Shown: piece by piece, positions 17,500 through 26,282 of the stretch
Position numbering within the stretch: the first letter of the stretch is position 1
Layout of the letters: every line of letters starts with the position of its first letter
NCBI RefSeq assembly: GCF_022348185.1
Contig: NZ_JAKRFD010000010.1
Location: 62,001-126,000 of the forward strand
Direction of reading: 5' to 3'
Source of the DNA: Epibacterium sp. Ofav1-8
GTDB taxonomy: Bacteria > Pseudomonadota > Alphaproteobacteria > Rhodobacterales > Rhodobacteraceae
Length of the DNA: 64,000 bases
Position numbers and translations under genes: made by a program
Notes under the pieces: generated by a model
Told to the model about the DNA's origin: nothing
The model's database searches: none
What the model saw: the letters and a program-made list of their open reading frames with translations, nothing else

Positions 17500-18228
17500 T
17501 CAGGCGGCGTAGCGGCCAAACAGCAGGTCGATCGGATCGAAGGCCGGTGCCGGTGCCATGTCGCCACCAAAGAAACGCGCATCCTCGGCGTCCTCGTCCT
17601 CGATCTGGTCCGCGGCGTCCGCAGCATTCTGTTCCGGCTCCATGCGCCCGGCGTTGACGATCAGGCGGGTCTCGGCGAGGGACAGCACGCTGTAGTAGCT
17701 TTCGTCCTCGACCGCACCGGCATTCATCACCATGCCGCCTTCGGTCCAGAGCAGCTCTTCTTCTTCGCAATCGACATGAATACGGGCCAGGCGCTGGGGC
17801 AGGGCGGTGCTGATGCCGTTATGGCCGATCAGCGCCACCAGCTTGACCGTGACCACCGGCAGGTCAAAGAGATCCAGCGCCAGATCGCCCTCGATGGCGA
17901 CAATGGCATCGGAGGGCAGGTCGAGGTCGGCGTCATTGCCTAGCGCGCCGGCGGGCACATGCACCATGGCCGTCAGACGCGGAACAGAGTGGCGGATGTT
18001 GACCACTTCGCGCAGGCCGCCGTCAAAGGTCTGAACCATGTCGCCGGGGCGCAGGGCGCGGGCTTGCTTGAAGCCGAATTCGGTCTCGATCAGGGTGCCG
18101 GGCAGCACGCCGCCATGTTGCGGACGCAGACGGGTGTTTGCCTGGTCTTCGGCCTCCTGCGAGCGCAGGTCCAGAAGCAGGTCAACCGGCTGATAGTTTG
18201 TAAACGCGGTGGTGTGATCCAGCAGCAT
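17500..18228 (-). CDS. Second Hint-domain protein
   Basis: 242 residues from MLLDHTTAFTNYQPVD, chosen because AGAAGGGA lies 9 bases upstream; an in-frame ATG at 18348 lacks a ribosome site. The Hint signature is VLPGTLIETEFGFKQARALRPGDMVQTFDGG (about 41-71), with a later acidic tail (DQIEDEDAEDARFFGG). The usual nucleophilic Cys before xxGT is Gly40, so autoprocessing is not expected. No signal peptide. The gene separates purF from cvpA and is preceded by two perfect CtrA-type boxes, which suggests control by the cell-cycle/motility regulator CtrA. Confidence 0.7.
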   Translation of the reverse strand: MLLDHTTAFTNYQPVDLLLDLRSQEAEDQANTRLRPQHGGVLPGTLIETEFGFKQARALRPGDMVQTFDGGLREVVNIRHSVPRLTAMVHVPAGALGNDADLDLPSDAIVAIEGDLALDLFDLPVVTVKLVALIGHNGISTALPQRLARIHVDCEEEELLWTEGGMVMNAGAVEDESYYSVLSLAETRLIVNAGRMEPEQNAADAADQIEDEDAEDARFFGGDMAPAPAFDPIDLLFGRYAA

Positions 18229-18398
18229 GTCCAAATGTCCCTTCTGAGAGCGTCGAGGCTTTTTGCCTTCGTTGATCTCAATTGGCCTCTGAATTGGGAC
18301 AAGAATGGGGCAGGCTTGCGTCGGTTTCGGTACCAGAGCCGCTTTCATGCAGGAAAATCACAGTCAAAGCCAAAGGTTAACGCCCGATCTGGGGGTAA

Positions 18399-18485
18399 TT
18401 AAGGGTTTGTTAAGGTAATCGGCGGCGCGTTTGCGAAAACTTTACGGAGTTAAGAATCGATTCTTCATTCTTAACAAAACGTTAA
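18399..18485. promoter_or_regulatory. Two CtrA-type boxes flanking a 9-bp palindrome
   Basis: TTAA-N7-TTAA occurs at 18399-18413 and again at 18471-18485, both with the exact 7-bp spacing of the CtrA consensus. Between and partly overlapping them lies an inverted repeat, GTTAAGAAT (18449-18457) and ATTCTTAAC (18467-18475). The stretch is AT-rich against a GC-rich background. It lies 170-260 bp upstream of the Hint gene start and after the cvpA terminator, so it should serve the Hint gene. Confidence 0.65.
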
Positions 18486-18571
18486 TGCCAGGCCCCGTCA
18501 GGTTAACGTTACGGCAGCGGTGGGGATAACTCTGTGTATAGTCGCCACTGTCTCCGGCCGTTTTCAAAAAT

Positions 18572-18598
18572 GTAAAAGGGCGCCCCGCAGGAGCGCCC
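18572..18598 (-). terminator. Rho-independent terminator after cvpA
   Basis: On the minus strand the stem GGGCGC/GCGCCC is followed by TTTTACATTTTT, 28 bases after the cvpA stop. Confidence 0.75.
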
Positions 18599-18625
18599 AA
18601 TCATACGGTAACTGTGATGCGGAGA

Positions 18626-19180
18626 TCAGCCCTCGCAGGAGGAGATCAGATCTTCGTATTTCTGCGTCACCCAGCCCAGTGCCTGTTCGGGGTTCTGTTC
18701 CTCGACCTTGCCGATCACCCGGTTGAACACCGCCGCCGAGCGGCTTTCGTCGACCATGGTAAAGCTCTGGCCGGTCATCACCACGTTGTAGACGAAGAAC
18801 CCGATCACCACGAGCAGGATGCCGCGCAGCACGCCAAAGAAGAACCCGGCCCCCTGATCCAGACCGCCAAGCGCCGACCGTTGCACCAGCCCGGCCAGCA
18901 GAGGCGTGAAGAAGGAGACGACGATCAGCGCAATCGCAAAGACCGCAAAGAACGCCGCAATCAGCGACAATTCGCAGCTGTCGGCGATGAATTCGCCGAC
19001 CACCGGGATTTCCGCCATCAGCGGTTCCGCCTGTGGCGCGAACATATAGGCCAGGATACCGGCGGCGACCCAGCCGATGATGGCCATGACTTCGCGTACG
19101 AAGCCGCGTGCATAGGCGAGTAGCGCCGACACTACGATAACCAGCGCCACTGCGCCGTCGATTATGGTGAAACCTTCCAT
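18626..19180 (-). CDS. cvpA: CvpA-family membrane protein
   Basis: 184 residues from MEGFTIIDGAVALVIVVSALLAYARGFVREVMAIIGW, the diagnostic CvpA start with its ARGFxRE motif (about residues 24-30). Four membrane helices are predicted, with the fourth at ILLVVIGFFVYNVVMTG, and a polar C-terminal tail follows. CvpA was named for colicin V production; its role is envelope-related and not settled. The frame is open for 24 codons upstream but the conserved start is at 19180. radA lies 43 bp upstream on the same strand, so radA-cvpA are probably co-transcribed. Confidence 0.9.
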   Translation of the reverse strand: MEGFTIIDGAVALVIVVSALLAYARGFVREVMAIIGWVAAGILAYMFAPQAEPLMAEIPVVGEFIADSCELSLIAAFFAVFAIALIVVSFFTPLLAGLVQRSALGGLDQGAGFFFGVLRGILLVVIGFFVYNVVMTGQSFTMVDESRSAAVFNRVIGKVEEQNPEQALGWVTQKYEDLISSCEG

Positions 19181-19223
19181 GTCCCTCGCCTGTTTGCCCG
19201 CGAAATATCTCTTGAGTGGCCTT

Positions 19224-20588
19224 TTAGCCTGCTCCGAAATATTCGCCAACAAATCCTGTGAGGTCGGCGGCCGGGCGCAGGGTCAGGCCGGGGACAGAGA
19301 CAGATTTGCCACCGCTCGGAGCGATCGCTGCCGTGAAACCAAGTTTTTGCGCTTCTTTCAACCGGTTTTCCGTCTGTGGCGCCGGTCTGAGCGCCCCGGA
19401 CAGGGATATTTCGCCAAATATTGCCGTATCCGCCGGAAGTGCCGTGTCCTCGCGGGCGCTGAGCAGCGCCGCGGCCACCGCCAGGTCGGCGGCAGGTTCG
19501 GTGATTTTCATCCCACCCGCGACGTTCAGATAGACATCAAGCCCGGCAAAGGGGATGCCGCAGCGCGCCTCCAGTACCGCGAGGATCATCGCAAGGCGCG
19601 AGCTGTCCCAGCCCACCACCGCGCGGCGCGGCTGTGAATGGGGCGAGGGCGCCACCAGCGCCTGCATCTCCACCAGCACCGGCCGGGTGCCCTCGATGCC
19701 GGCAAAAACCACCGACCCGGGCGAGGGCTGACCGCGTTCGGACAGAAACAGCGCCGAGGGGTTGAGGACCTGTGCCAGCCCGCCGCCGGTCATCTCAAAC
19801 ACGCCGATCTCGTCGGCGGGGCCAAAGCGGTTCTTGACCGCACGCAGGATGCGGAACTGATGGCCGCGCTCGCCCTCGAAATAGAGCACCGTGTCGACCA
19901 TATGCTCCACCACGCGGGGGCCTGCGATCTGACCTTCCTTGGTGACATGGCCCACCATGATGATGCTGATGCCGTTGGTCTTGGCGAATGTGGTCAGCTC
20001 ATGCGCGGCGGCGCGCACCTGGCTCACCGACCCCGGTGCGCTGTCGACGTTGTCGGCCCACATGGTCTGGATGGAATCGATAATGGCCAGCTGCGGCTTT
20101 TCCGCCTCCAGCGTGGTCAGGATATCGCGCAGATTGGTTTCTGCTGCGAGCTTGACCGGCGCCTGCTCCAGCCCCAGCCGCTGCGCGCGCATCCGCACCT
20201 GGGCAGAGGCTTCCTCGCCCGAAACATAGACCGTCTTCAGCCCTGCATGGGCGAACTGCGCCGCCGCCTGCAACAAGAGCGTCGATTTGCCGATGCCGGG
20301 ATCGCCCCCCACAAGGATCGCCGAAGCTTCCACCAAACCGCCCCCAAGCACCCGGTCGAGTTCGGCGACCCCGCATAATGTGCGCGGCGGGGGTGTTTCC
20401 TGCGTCGCCAGATCGGTGAGCGGCACCCGCTTGCCGCGCATGGCGCCCAGCGACTTCTTGGCCGGACCGGCGGAGGTGAGGCCCTTGTCCTCGGAAATGG
20501 TGTTCCATTCGCCGCAGCCCTCGCAGCGACCGGACCATTTGGAATAGGAGGCCCCACAGGCGGAGCAGGAGAATGTTGTCTTTGCCAT
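19224..20588 (-). CDS. radA: RadA DNA repair protein
   Basis: 454 residues. The N-terminal four-Cys zinc motif is FSCSACGASYSKWSGRCEGCGEW (about 6-28). The RecA-like ATPase has Walker A GGDPGIGKSTL (about 94-104) and the RadA-specific KNRFG motif. The C-terminal domain is Lon-protease-like and non-proteolytic (GGMKITEPAADLAVAAALLSA). RadA promotes branch migration in recombination. Length is normal. It heads a transcript leading into cvpA. Confidence 0.96.
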   Translation of the reverse strand: MAKTTFSCSACGASYSKWSGRCEGCGEWNTISEDKGLTSAGPAKKSLGAMRGKRVPLTDLATQETPPPRTLCGVAELDRVLGGGLVEASAILVGGDPGIGKSTLLLQAAAQFAHAGLKTVYVSGEEASAQVRMRAQRLGLEQAPVKLAAETNLRDILTTLEAEKPQLAIIDSIQTMWADNVDSAPGSVSQVRAAAHELTTFAKTNGISIIMVGHVTKEGQIAGPRVVEHMVDTVLYFEGERGHQFRILRAVKNRFGPADEIGVFEMTGGGLAQVLNPSALFLSERGQPSPGSVVFAGIEGTRPVLVEMQALVAPSPHSQPRRAVVGWDSSRLAMILAVLEARCGIPFAGLDVYLNVAGGMKITEPAADLAVAAALLSAREDTALPADTAIFGEISLSGALRPAPQTENRLKEAQKLGFTAAIAPSGGKSVSVPGLTLRPAADLTGFVGEYFGAG

Positions 20589-20878
20589 GGGCGATCAGTG
20601 GCAGATGTTTCCGGTTTGTTCAAGGGGGGGGGCCGAGGCCTTGTGCCATTCTGACCCTGGGCGTTTGCGATCCGCACGGGGACGCTCCCGCCAGTCGCAC
20701 GATCATCACAGATGATCTCCTCCTGTTGGGCCGCGCGCCGCTGGCGCGGCGCGAAAGGGGCTGCTGAGAAGCGGTTCAGGGGCAGGTCTGCCCTGAACGC
20801 GCCCTGTCCAGCCTGAATGCGAGTCGCCTGCGCCTCAATGATCTGCGACCGCGCGGGGCGCGGCGGCCCGCTGGGCCG
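20589..20878. other. 290-bp intergenic region between radA and the pqiA-like gene
   Basis: No gene is seen. Two hairpins are present: GATCAT/ATGATC at 20701-20717, and CGCGCCGC/GCGGCGCG with a 4-nt loop at 20734-20753. The second could end the alr-mlaEF-pqiA transcript but lacks a T-run. The radA promoter should be near 20589-20680. Confidence 0.5.
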
Positions 20879-21337
20879 TCATTGACCCGCCGCCGACTCG
20901 CGTTTGATCTGGCGGTCCGTCAGAATCGACAGAGTGATGGAGGCCAGGATGCAGGCGGTGAAGAGATACATCCCCCAGGCCACCTCGATCGTGGCGTAGC
21001 TGATGCCCTTTGCCAGGGTGATATAAAGCGCAATCAGGAAGACATCGGCCATCGCAAGTTTGCCGAGGATATTCAGCACAGGCAGGCTGCGCGCATCCAG
21101 CAGGCGGAACTGCACCAGCGCGAGGCCGATGGTCTTGAGGTAGGGGGCGAAGAGCGCAAATGCGGTGACCACCAGCGCCAGCACGATGTCACTGTCCCAG
21201 AGGCTCTGAAGGCCGGTGAGGACGGAGATTTCCGACAGGCCGAAGATCGGCAGCAGGCCCGCCCGCAACAGGGGCGCAAACCACGCGACGGGGTAGAGGA
21301 TCAGCAGGGAGAGGTTGGCGAGGCGGAGGAGGGGCAA
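20879..21337 (-). CDS. Paraquat-inducible protein A (PqiA) family membrane protein
   Basis: 152 residues and four predicted membrane helices, equivalent to one PqiA domain. Motifs include NLSLLILYPVAWFAPLL, LLDARSLPVLNILGKLAMADVFLIA (about 82-103) and ISYATIEVAWGMYLFTACILASI. PqiA proteins accompany MCE-domain lipid transport systems in the envelope. It is the last gene of a minus-strand run after alr, mlaE, mlaF and a small membrane protein. That fits a role in phospholipid trafficking with MlaEF. The CxxC zinc motifs of full-length PqiA are absent. Confidence 0.75.
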   Translation of the reverse strand: MPLLRLANLSLLILYPVAWFAPLLRAGLLPIFGLSEISVLTGLQSLWDSDIVLALVVTAFALFAPYLKTIGLALVQFRLLDARSLPVLNILGKLAMADVFLIALYITLAKGISYATIEVAWGMYLFTACILASITLSILTDRQIKRESAAGQ

Positions 21338-21389
21338 AAGCGAGCGTCCCTAATGTTCGGGTTTTCACAAAGCTAGATGTGAAAACGTC

Positions 21390-21749
21390 CTAGAGGAAGA
21401 TTGATCCAAAAATGAGGTAGCCTGCAACGCCGCAGAGGAGGAGGCTACAAATTGCATGCGTGCGGTTGGGGCCAAGAATGGCAAGGCGAAAGGTAATGAC
21501 TTCGGTTGCAAGGAACAGTGCAAACGGGATCGCGTGTATATGCCACGTGAGGACCTGCCTGACATCAGGGCTGAAGGAAAGCGTAGCAAACAAGAGCACG
21601 AAGAAGAAAAACGCAGCAAATGGCAAAAGGACAAGGGATGTACCAGACCGGGTTTGCGTATGCTGCTTTCTGAGTTTCACGCCCAACCAGATGGTGCAGC
21701 CGGCTGCGATGAACGGGCTGCACAGGACAAACAGTGCGAATGCGGTCAC
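21390..21749 (-). CDS. Small four-helix membrane protein of unknown function
   Basis: 119 residues with about four hydrophobic segments: ALFVLCSPFIAAGCTIWLG, LVLLPFAAFFFFVLLFATLSF, an LTWHIHAIPFALFLATEVITF segment and ICSLLLCGVAGYLIFGSIFL. I do not recognise a family. Its start codon overlaps the mlaF stop (ATGA at 21746-21749), so it is translationally coupled to the transporter. Base composition is visibly lower in GC than the flanking genes, which suggests later acquisition or relaxed selection. An accessory role in the MlaEF system is only inferred from position. Confidence 0.6.
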   Translation of the reverse strand: MTAFALFVLCSPFIAAGCTIWLGVKLRKQHTQTRSGTSLVLLPFAAFFFFVLLFATLSFSPDVRQVLTWHIHAIPFALFLATEVITFRLAILGPNRTHAICSLLLCGVAGYLIFGSIFL

Positions 21750-22504
21750 CGCACCGCCTCGATCGGTCCCTCCGCACTGCCGGAGATGAACTGTTCCACG
21801 TAAGGGTCGCCCGACTGATCCATCTCTGCCACGGGACCCGTCCAGCGGATCTTGCCGCCGTGCAGCATGGCAACATTGTCGGCAATGGCACGCACCGAGG
21901 TCATGTCGTGGGTGATGGTCATGGCGGTGGCGCCCATCTCCACCACGATCTCGCGGATGAGGTCGTTGATGACGCCGGACATGATCGGATCGAGCCCGGT
22001 GGTGGGCTCGTCGAAAAAGATGATCTCCGGGTCGGCGGCAATGGCGCGGGCGAGGCCGACGCGTTTTTGCATACCGCCGGACAGCTCTGCGGGCAGGCGG
22101 TCGGCGACATCGGCCTTCAGGCCCACACGGCGGAGTTTCTCGATGGCGATCTCGCGGGCCTCATCACGGGGGCGGGCGAGGCTGCCACGCAACAGGCGAA
22201 AGGCCACATTCTGCCAGACCGGCAGGCTGTCAAACAGTGCCGCACCCTGAAACAACATGCCAAAGCGGGCAAGGAAAGCATCGCGGTCGCCCTGGCCCAC
22301 GGGTTTGCCGTCCACGCGGATTTCGCCGGTGTCGGGCTCAATGAGACCAAGCACACATTTCAGCGCCACCGACTTGCCGGTGCCGGAGCCGCCGATGATG
22401 ACCAGAGAGGAGCCCTTGGCGACCTCCAGATCGACACCGCGCAGAACTTCGTTGGAGCCGAAGGCCTTGGCGACCTGGCGCATTTCAATCATCGGATGGG
22501 TCAT
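21746..22504 (-). CDS. mlaF: MlaF-like ABC ATPase of a lipid transport system
   Basis: 252 residues. Walker A GGSGTGKSVALK (about 38-49), signature LSGGMQKRVGLARA, Walker B IIFFDEPTTGLDPI and H-switch TITHDMTSV. The GGMQKR signature and DPIMSGVINDLI stretch are typical of MlaF-type ATPases that power retrograde phospholipid transport with MlaE. It overlaps mlaE by 4 nt upstream and the small membrane gene by 4 nt downstream. No mlaD (MCE substrate-binding protein) is present in this operon. Confidence 0.9.
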   Translation of the reverse strand: MTHPMIEMRQVAKAFGSNEVLRGVDLEVAKGSSLVIIGGSGTGKSVALKCVLGLIEPDTGEIRVDGKPVGQGDRDAFLARFGMLFQGAALFDSLPVWQNVAFRLLRGSLARPRDEAREIAIEKLRRVGLKADVADRLPAELSGGMQKRVGLARAIAADPEIIFFDEPTTGLDPIMSGVINDLIREIVVEMGATAMTITHDMTSVRAIADNVAMLHGGKIRWTGPVAEMDQSGDPYVEQFISGSAEGPIEAVR

Positions 22505-23283
22505 AGCGAGAAAAACACCCCGGTCAGCACAAAGTTGGCGGCGAGGATCAGCACGGCGGCGGCCTCGACCGAGCCTTTGGTGGCGCGGCCCACGCCCTGC
22601 GCGCCGCGGCCCGACTGCATGCCGTAGTAGCAGCCCATGAGGGCGGCGATGGTGCCGAAGGCCGCGCCCTTGACCAGGCTTGAGACGATATCGCGCAGCT
22701 CAAGGAAATCGACGGTGTTTTTCAGATAGGCGGCGGCGTTGAAATCCAGGGTCTCGGTGGCGACCACATAGCCGCCCATGATGCCGATGATGTCACCGAC
22801 GCCGACCAGCACCGGCACGGTGATCAGGGCCGCCAGCACACGCGGCGCGACGAGGTATTTCATCGGGTTGGTGGAGAGCGTCACCAGCGCGTCGATCTGC
22901 TCGGTGACTTTCATGGTGGCGATTTCGGCAGCAATAGACGAGGTCACGCGCGCCGCAATCATCAGGCCTACAAGGACCGGGCCCAACTCGCGCACCATGC
23001 CGATGGCGACGATCTGCGGCACCACGGCCTCTGCGTTGAACCGCGCGCCGCCGGCGTAGATCTGCAGCGCCAGCGCGCCGCCGGTGAAAATCGCGGTCAG
23101 GGCAACGACAGGCAGGCTGAGCCAGCCGACCTGCAGCAGCGCATTGGCCAGCTCGCGCGGGTAAAACGGCGGGCGCAGCATGTGGCTGAAGGTCGAGGCG
23201 GCAAAGCGGGTGATCCGCCCGAGGGCCGCGAGGCGGCCCAGCGAGGTGCGGCCGATCATCCCAAGGGCGGAGATGGGGGTCAT
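22501..23283 (-). CDS. mlaE: MlaE-like ABC permease
   Basis: 260 residues of the MlaE family: five to six hydrophobic segments with the conserved [35 protein letters not shown] stretch (about 99-133) and the [13 protein letters not shown] segment. The C-terminus is [25 protein letters not shown]. It forms the membrane channel for phospholipid movement together with MlaF. The start overlaps the alr stop by 4 nt, so cell-wall (alr) and lipid-transport genes share one transcript. Confidence 0.9.
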   Translation of the reverse strand: MTPISALGMIGRTSLGRLAALGRITRFAASTFSHMLRPPFYPRELANALLQVGWLSLPVVALTAIFTGGALALQIYAGGARFNAEAVVPQIVAIGMVRELGPVLVGLMIAARVTSSIAAEIATMKVTEQIDALVTLSTNPMKYLVAPRVLAALITVPVLVGVGDIIGIMGGYVVATETLDFNAAAYLKNTVDFLELRDIVSSLVKGAAFGTIAALMGCYYGMQSGRGAQGVGRATKGSVEAAAVLILAANFVLTGVFFSL

Positions 23284-24317
23284 GCGCTATAGGTCCTCGC
23301 ATAGCGATTGCCGAGCGCGGTCAGAACCTCATAGCCGATGGTGTCGGCGGCATTGGCCAGAACATCCACCGTCTGCGCCTCGTTCATCAGGCTCAGATAG
23401 GGGGGCACCTCGTCCAGACCGGTGACGTCAACGGTGACCAGATCCATCGAGATCCGCCCCACCACGGGGCAGGGGGTGGAACCCGCATAGGCCATGATGC
23501 CCTGCCGCTGAAAGGCGCGGTGCAGACCGTCGGCGTAGCCTGCGGCAATGGTGGCAATGCGGGTGTCGCGCTGTGCGATCCAGGTGTTGCCGTAGCCCAC
23601 GCTTTCGCCCGGCGCGAGGTCGCGGGTCTGGATCACCGGCACCTCCAGCTCGACCACCGGCAGCGCGTCGCTGTAGGGCGCACCGCCATAAAGACCGATG
23701 CCCGGACGGCAGAGATCAAAGTGATAGTCGCGGCCCAGGAGCAGACCGCCGGTGGCGGCGAGCGAGCGGGGCAGGTTCAACCCCTCGGTCATCTCGATGA
23801 AGTTCTTGAGCTGATAGGGGTTCATCCCATGGCCGGGTTCATCCGAACAGGCCAGATGCGACATCAGGAGAACCGGGTTCTGATCCAGTGCAATGTCGCG
23901 CACCGCCATCCATTCGGCGGCCTCCATCCCGAGCCGGTTCATGCCGCTGTCGAGCTGCACGCCAAAGGGATGTCCCGGAAGGCTCTCAAAATGGCGCAGC
24001 ATCTGGTCGAGCGAGTTGAGCATCGGCGTCAGCTGGAAGTCGCGCAACAGTTTTGCGTCCCCCTCCATATGACCGGAAAAGACCGAAATCCCGGGTCCCG
24101 GTCCCAGCGCGCGCCGGAGCGCGATGCCCTCTTCGGCGATGGCGACAAAGAAGTTGCGTGCGCCTGCCTGGGCCAGCGCCTTGCCGACGCGGCCAGCCTC
24201 CAGACCATAGCCATTGGCCTTGACCACCGCTGCGGTCTCGCAGTTGGTCTTGGCATCCAGATTGCGCCAGTTGATCGCCAGCGCATCCAGGTTGATTTTC
24301 AAACGTGCCGTACTCAT
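23280..24317 (-). CDS. alr: Alanine racemase
   Basis: 345 residues. PLP enzyme making D-alanine for peptidoglycan. The PLP lysine lies in [14 protein letters not shown] (Lys about 33) and the catalytic Tyr region is [11 protein letters not shown]. The substrate/PLP motif [10 protein letters not shown] and C-terminal [12 protein letters not shown] are also present. The start at 24317 gives [20 protein letters not shown]. It is the first gene of the run alr-mlaE-mlaF-membrane protein-pqiA, all joined by 4-nt overlaps up to the small membrane gene. Confidence 0.95.
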   Translation of the reverse strand: MSTARLKINLDALAINWRNLDAKTNCETAAVVKANGYGLEAGRVGKALAQAGARNFFVAIAEEGIALRRALGPGPGISVFSGHMEGDAKLLRDFQLTPMLNSLDQMLRHFESLPGHPFGVQLDSGMNRLGMEAAEWMAVRDIALDQNPVLLMSHLACSDEPGHGMNPYQLKNFIEMTEGLNLPRSLAATGGLLLGRDYHFDLCRPGIGLYGGAPYSDALPVVELEVPVIQTRDLAPGESVGYGNTWIAQRDTRIATIAAGYADGLHRAFQRQGIMAYAGSTPCPVVGRISMDLVTVDVTGLDEVPPYLSLMNEAQTVDVLANAADTIGYEVLTALGNRYARTYSA

Positions 24318-24410
24318 GCGTCGTTCATGACATGGAGGCCACCGGGGTCAAGGGGGAAACCGCAGCGGTGTGGCTTTGGGCAGGCTGTTGCGCTGTGTTT
24401 GCGGGCGCGG

Positions 24411-24472
24411 AGGGGGCGCTGCCCCCGGCCCATGGGGCCTCCCCCGAGATATTTTTGAAAAGATGAAGGGGG
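24411..24472 (+). repeat. Dispersed intergenic repeat, copy 1
   Basis: A GC-rich hairpin (GGGGGCGCTGCCCCC at 24412-24426) is followed by the conserved AT-richer core CCCCGAGATATTTTTGAAAA and then GATGAAG. It lies between alr and the 3' end of dnaB. Five related copies occur in this window. Confidence 0.8.
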
Positions 24473-24512
24473 CCAGATGAAGAGGGTCAGTGGCCCCGGC
24501 GCGGTTTTGCGC

Positions 24513-26030
24513 TCAATAGCCGTCGGGCTGCTGTTGCCAGGATTTGACCAGGTTGCCAAAGCGGGTGAATTGCGCCTCGAACGCCAGTTCCACCGTCCCG
24601 ATGGGGCCGTGACGCTGTTTGCCGACGATGACTTCGGCCTTGGCGTGCAGACGCTCCATCGCCTGTTTCCACTCTTCCATCTTGTCGAGCTCATGATCGC
24701 CGGGTTTTTCACGTTCCTTGTAGTATTCTTCACGGAACACGAACATCACCACATCGGCGTCCTGTTCGATCGAGCCCGATTCCCTGAGGTCCGACAGCTG
24801 CGGGCGTTTGTCCTCACGGCTTTCCACCTGACGCGACAGCTGCGACAGGGCGACCACGGGGATGTTCAATTCCTTGGCGATGGCCTTCATGCCCATGGAA
24901 ATCTCGGCGATTTCGTTCACCCGGTTGTCGGACATGCCGCGGCAGAGCTGCAAGTAGTCGATCACCAGCAGATCAAGCCCGTGGGTCCGTTTCAGACGTC
25001 GCGCGCGCGCCGCAAGCTGCGAGATCGGGATCGCGGGGGTGTCGTCGATAAAGAGCGGGCAGCTCTCCAGATCCTTGGCGGCCTGCACGAAGCGGCGGAA
25101 TTCCTCCTCGGTCATGTCGCCTTGCCGGATCTTGTGCGAGGAAATCTCGGAGGCTTCGGCCAGGATACGGCCCGCCAGCTGTTCGGCCGACATCTCAAGC
25201 GAGAAGAAGCCGACGACGCCGCCGTCCACCGCGCCTTCGCTGCCGTCCTGTTTGATGCCGCGCTTGTAGGCCTTGGCCACGTTGAAGGCGATGTTGGTCG
25301 CCAGCGAGGTTTTCCCCATCGAGGGACGCCCGGCGAGGATCAACAGGTCCGATGGGTGCAAACCGCCGAGTTGTTTGTCGAGATCGTCAAGCCCGGTGGA
25401 AATCCCGGCCATGCCGCCGCCGCGCTGGTAGGCCTCATTGGTGACGTTGACCGCCTCGGTCACCGCGCGCAGGAAGGATTTGAACCCCTGTTCGGTCTGG
25501 CCCTGTTCGGCCAGTTGATAGAGCGACTGTTCCGCCTCGACGATCTGTTCCTTGGGTTCGGAGGCGACATCGACGCGGCGGGCCTTTTCGGCGATGGTCT
25601 GACCAAGGGCGATCAACTCGCGCCGGATCGCCAGATCATAGATCATCTGCGCATAGTCGCGCACCGCAAAGGCGGAGATCGAGGCCGAGGCCAGCTTGGC
25701 CAGATAGGCGGGGCCACCCAGTTCGCGCAGGCCCTGGTCGTCTTCCATGAAGGCCTTGAGCGTGACCGGCGAGGCCAGCGCATTCTTCGAGATGCGGGCA
25801 GCGGCGACCTCGTAGATCCGGGCGTGCACGGGATCATAGAAATGCGAGGAGTTAATGATCGAGGCGACTTTGTCGTAGACGTCGTTGTTGGTGAGAATTG
25901 CCCCCAGCAGTTGCTGTTCCGCCTCGACGGAGTGGGGCAATTCCGATGCCTGTGCGTCATCTGCCGTACCGCTGGCGTCCGGGGACGCGGGCGGCTGTGG
26001 ATCGCCGTTGAAAGAGGTGATCTCGTTCAT
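24513..26030 (-). CDS. dnaB: Replicative DNA helicase
   Basis: 505 residues. The N-terminal DnaB domain begins LPHSVEAEQQLLGAILTNN (about 32-50). The RecA-like helicase domain has Walker A LAGRPSMGKTSLATNIA, Walker B LLVIDYLQL, and the SQLSRQVESREDKRPQLSDLRESG block with the arginine finger region (about 400-423). The hexameric helicase unwinds DNA at the fork and recruits primase. No intein is present. Start MNEITSFNG at 26030. It is transcribed alone; the 3' side carries dispersed-repeat copy 1. Confidence 0.96.
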   Translation of the reverse strand: MNEITSFNGDPQPPASPDASGTADDAQASELPHSVEAEQQLLGAILTNNDVYDKVASIINSSHFYDPVHARIYEVAAARISKNALASPVTLKAFMEDDQGLRELGGPAYLAKLASASISAFAVRDYAQMIYDLAIRRELIALGQTIAEKARRVDVASEPKEQIVEAEQSLYQLAEQGQTEQGFKSFLRAVTEAVNVTNEAYQRGGGMAGISTGLDDLDKQLGGLHPSDLLILAGRPSMGKTSLATNIAFNVAKAYKRGIKQDGSEGAVDGGVVGFFSLEMSAEQLAGRILAEASEISSHKIRQGDMTEEEFRRFVQAAKDLESCPLFIDDTPAIPISQLAARARRLKRTHGLDLLVIDYLQLCRGMSDNRVNEIAEISMGMKAIAKELNIPVVALSQLSRQVESREDKRPQLSDLRESGSIEQDADVVMFVFREEYYKEREKPGDHELDKMEEWKQAMERLHAKAEVIVGKQRHGPIGTVELAFEAQFTRFGNLVKSWQQQPDGY

Positions 26031-26217
26031 GTCTGCTCTCTATTAATAGGCTCGTGTTCTACGCCGGAACCGGGCCGGATTTCCATCTGGAAATCCCTGT
26101 GGATGGTTTGAGGATAACCGCAGAGACGGGTGTGGGCAATTTTTCGAAAAACCACGCGGGTCCGCCGCCGCTTCTGTATCTGGTGTGTCACCCCTGCTTT
26201 GGCCACAGGATATGGGA

Positions 26218-26244
26218 AAGGCCGCCCCGATTCGGTGCGGCCTT
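26218..26244 (-). terminator. Possible terminator after pyrE
   Basis: An 8-bp stem AAGGCCGC/GCGGCCTT with an 11-nt loop lies 39 bases after the pyrE stop on the minus strand. The T-run is short, so confidence is low. Confidence 0.4.
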
Positions 26245-26282
26245 GTCCACAGTATGCAGGGGCTCTGGTGGGAAAGTTTTCC

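Noticed and set aside
17500-18348. Second Hint gene starting at ATG 18348 (282 residues)
   Set aside because: No ribosome site precedes it, while ATG 18228 has AGAAGGGA 9 bases upstream.
24477-26111. 544-residue open frame antisense to dnaB
   Set aside because: dnaB has all helicase motifs on the minus strand; the mirror is compositional.
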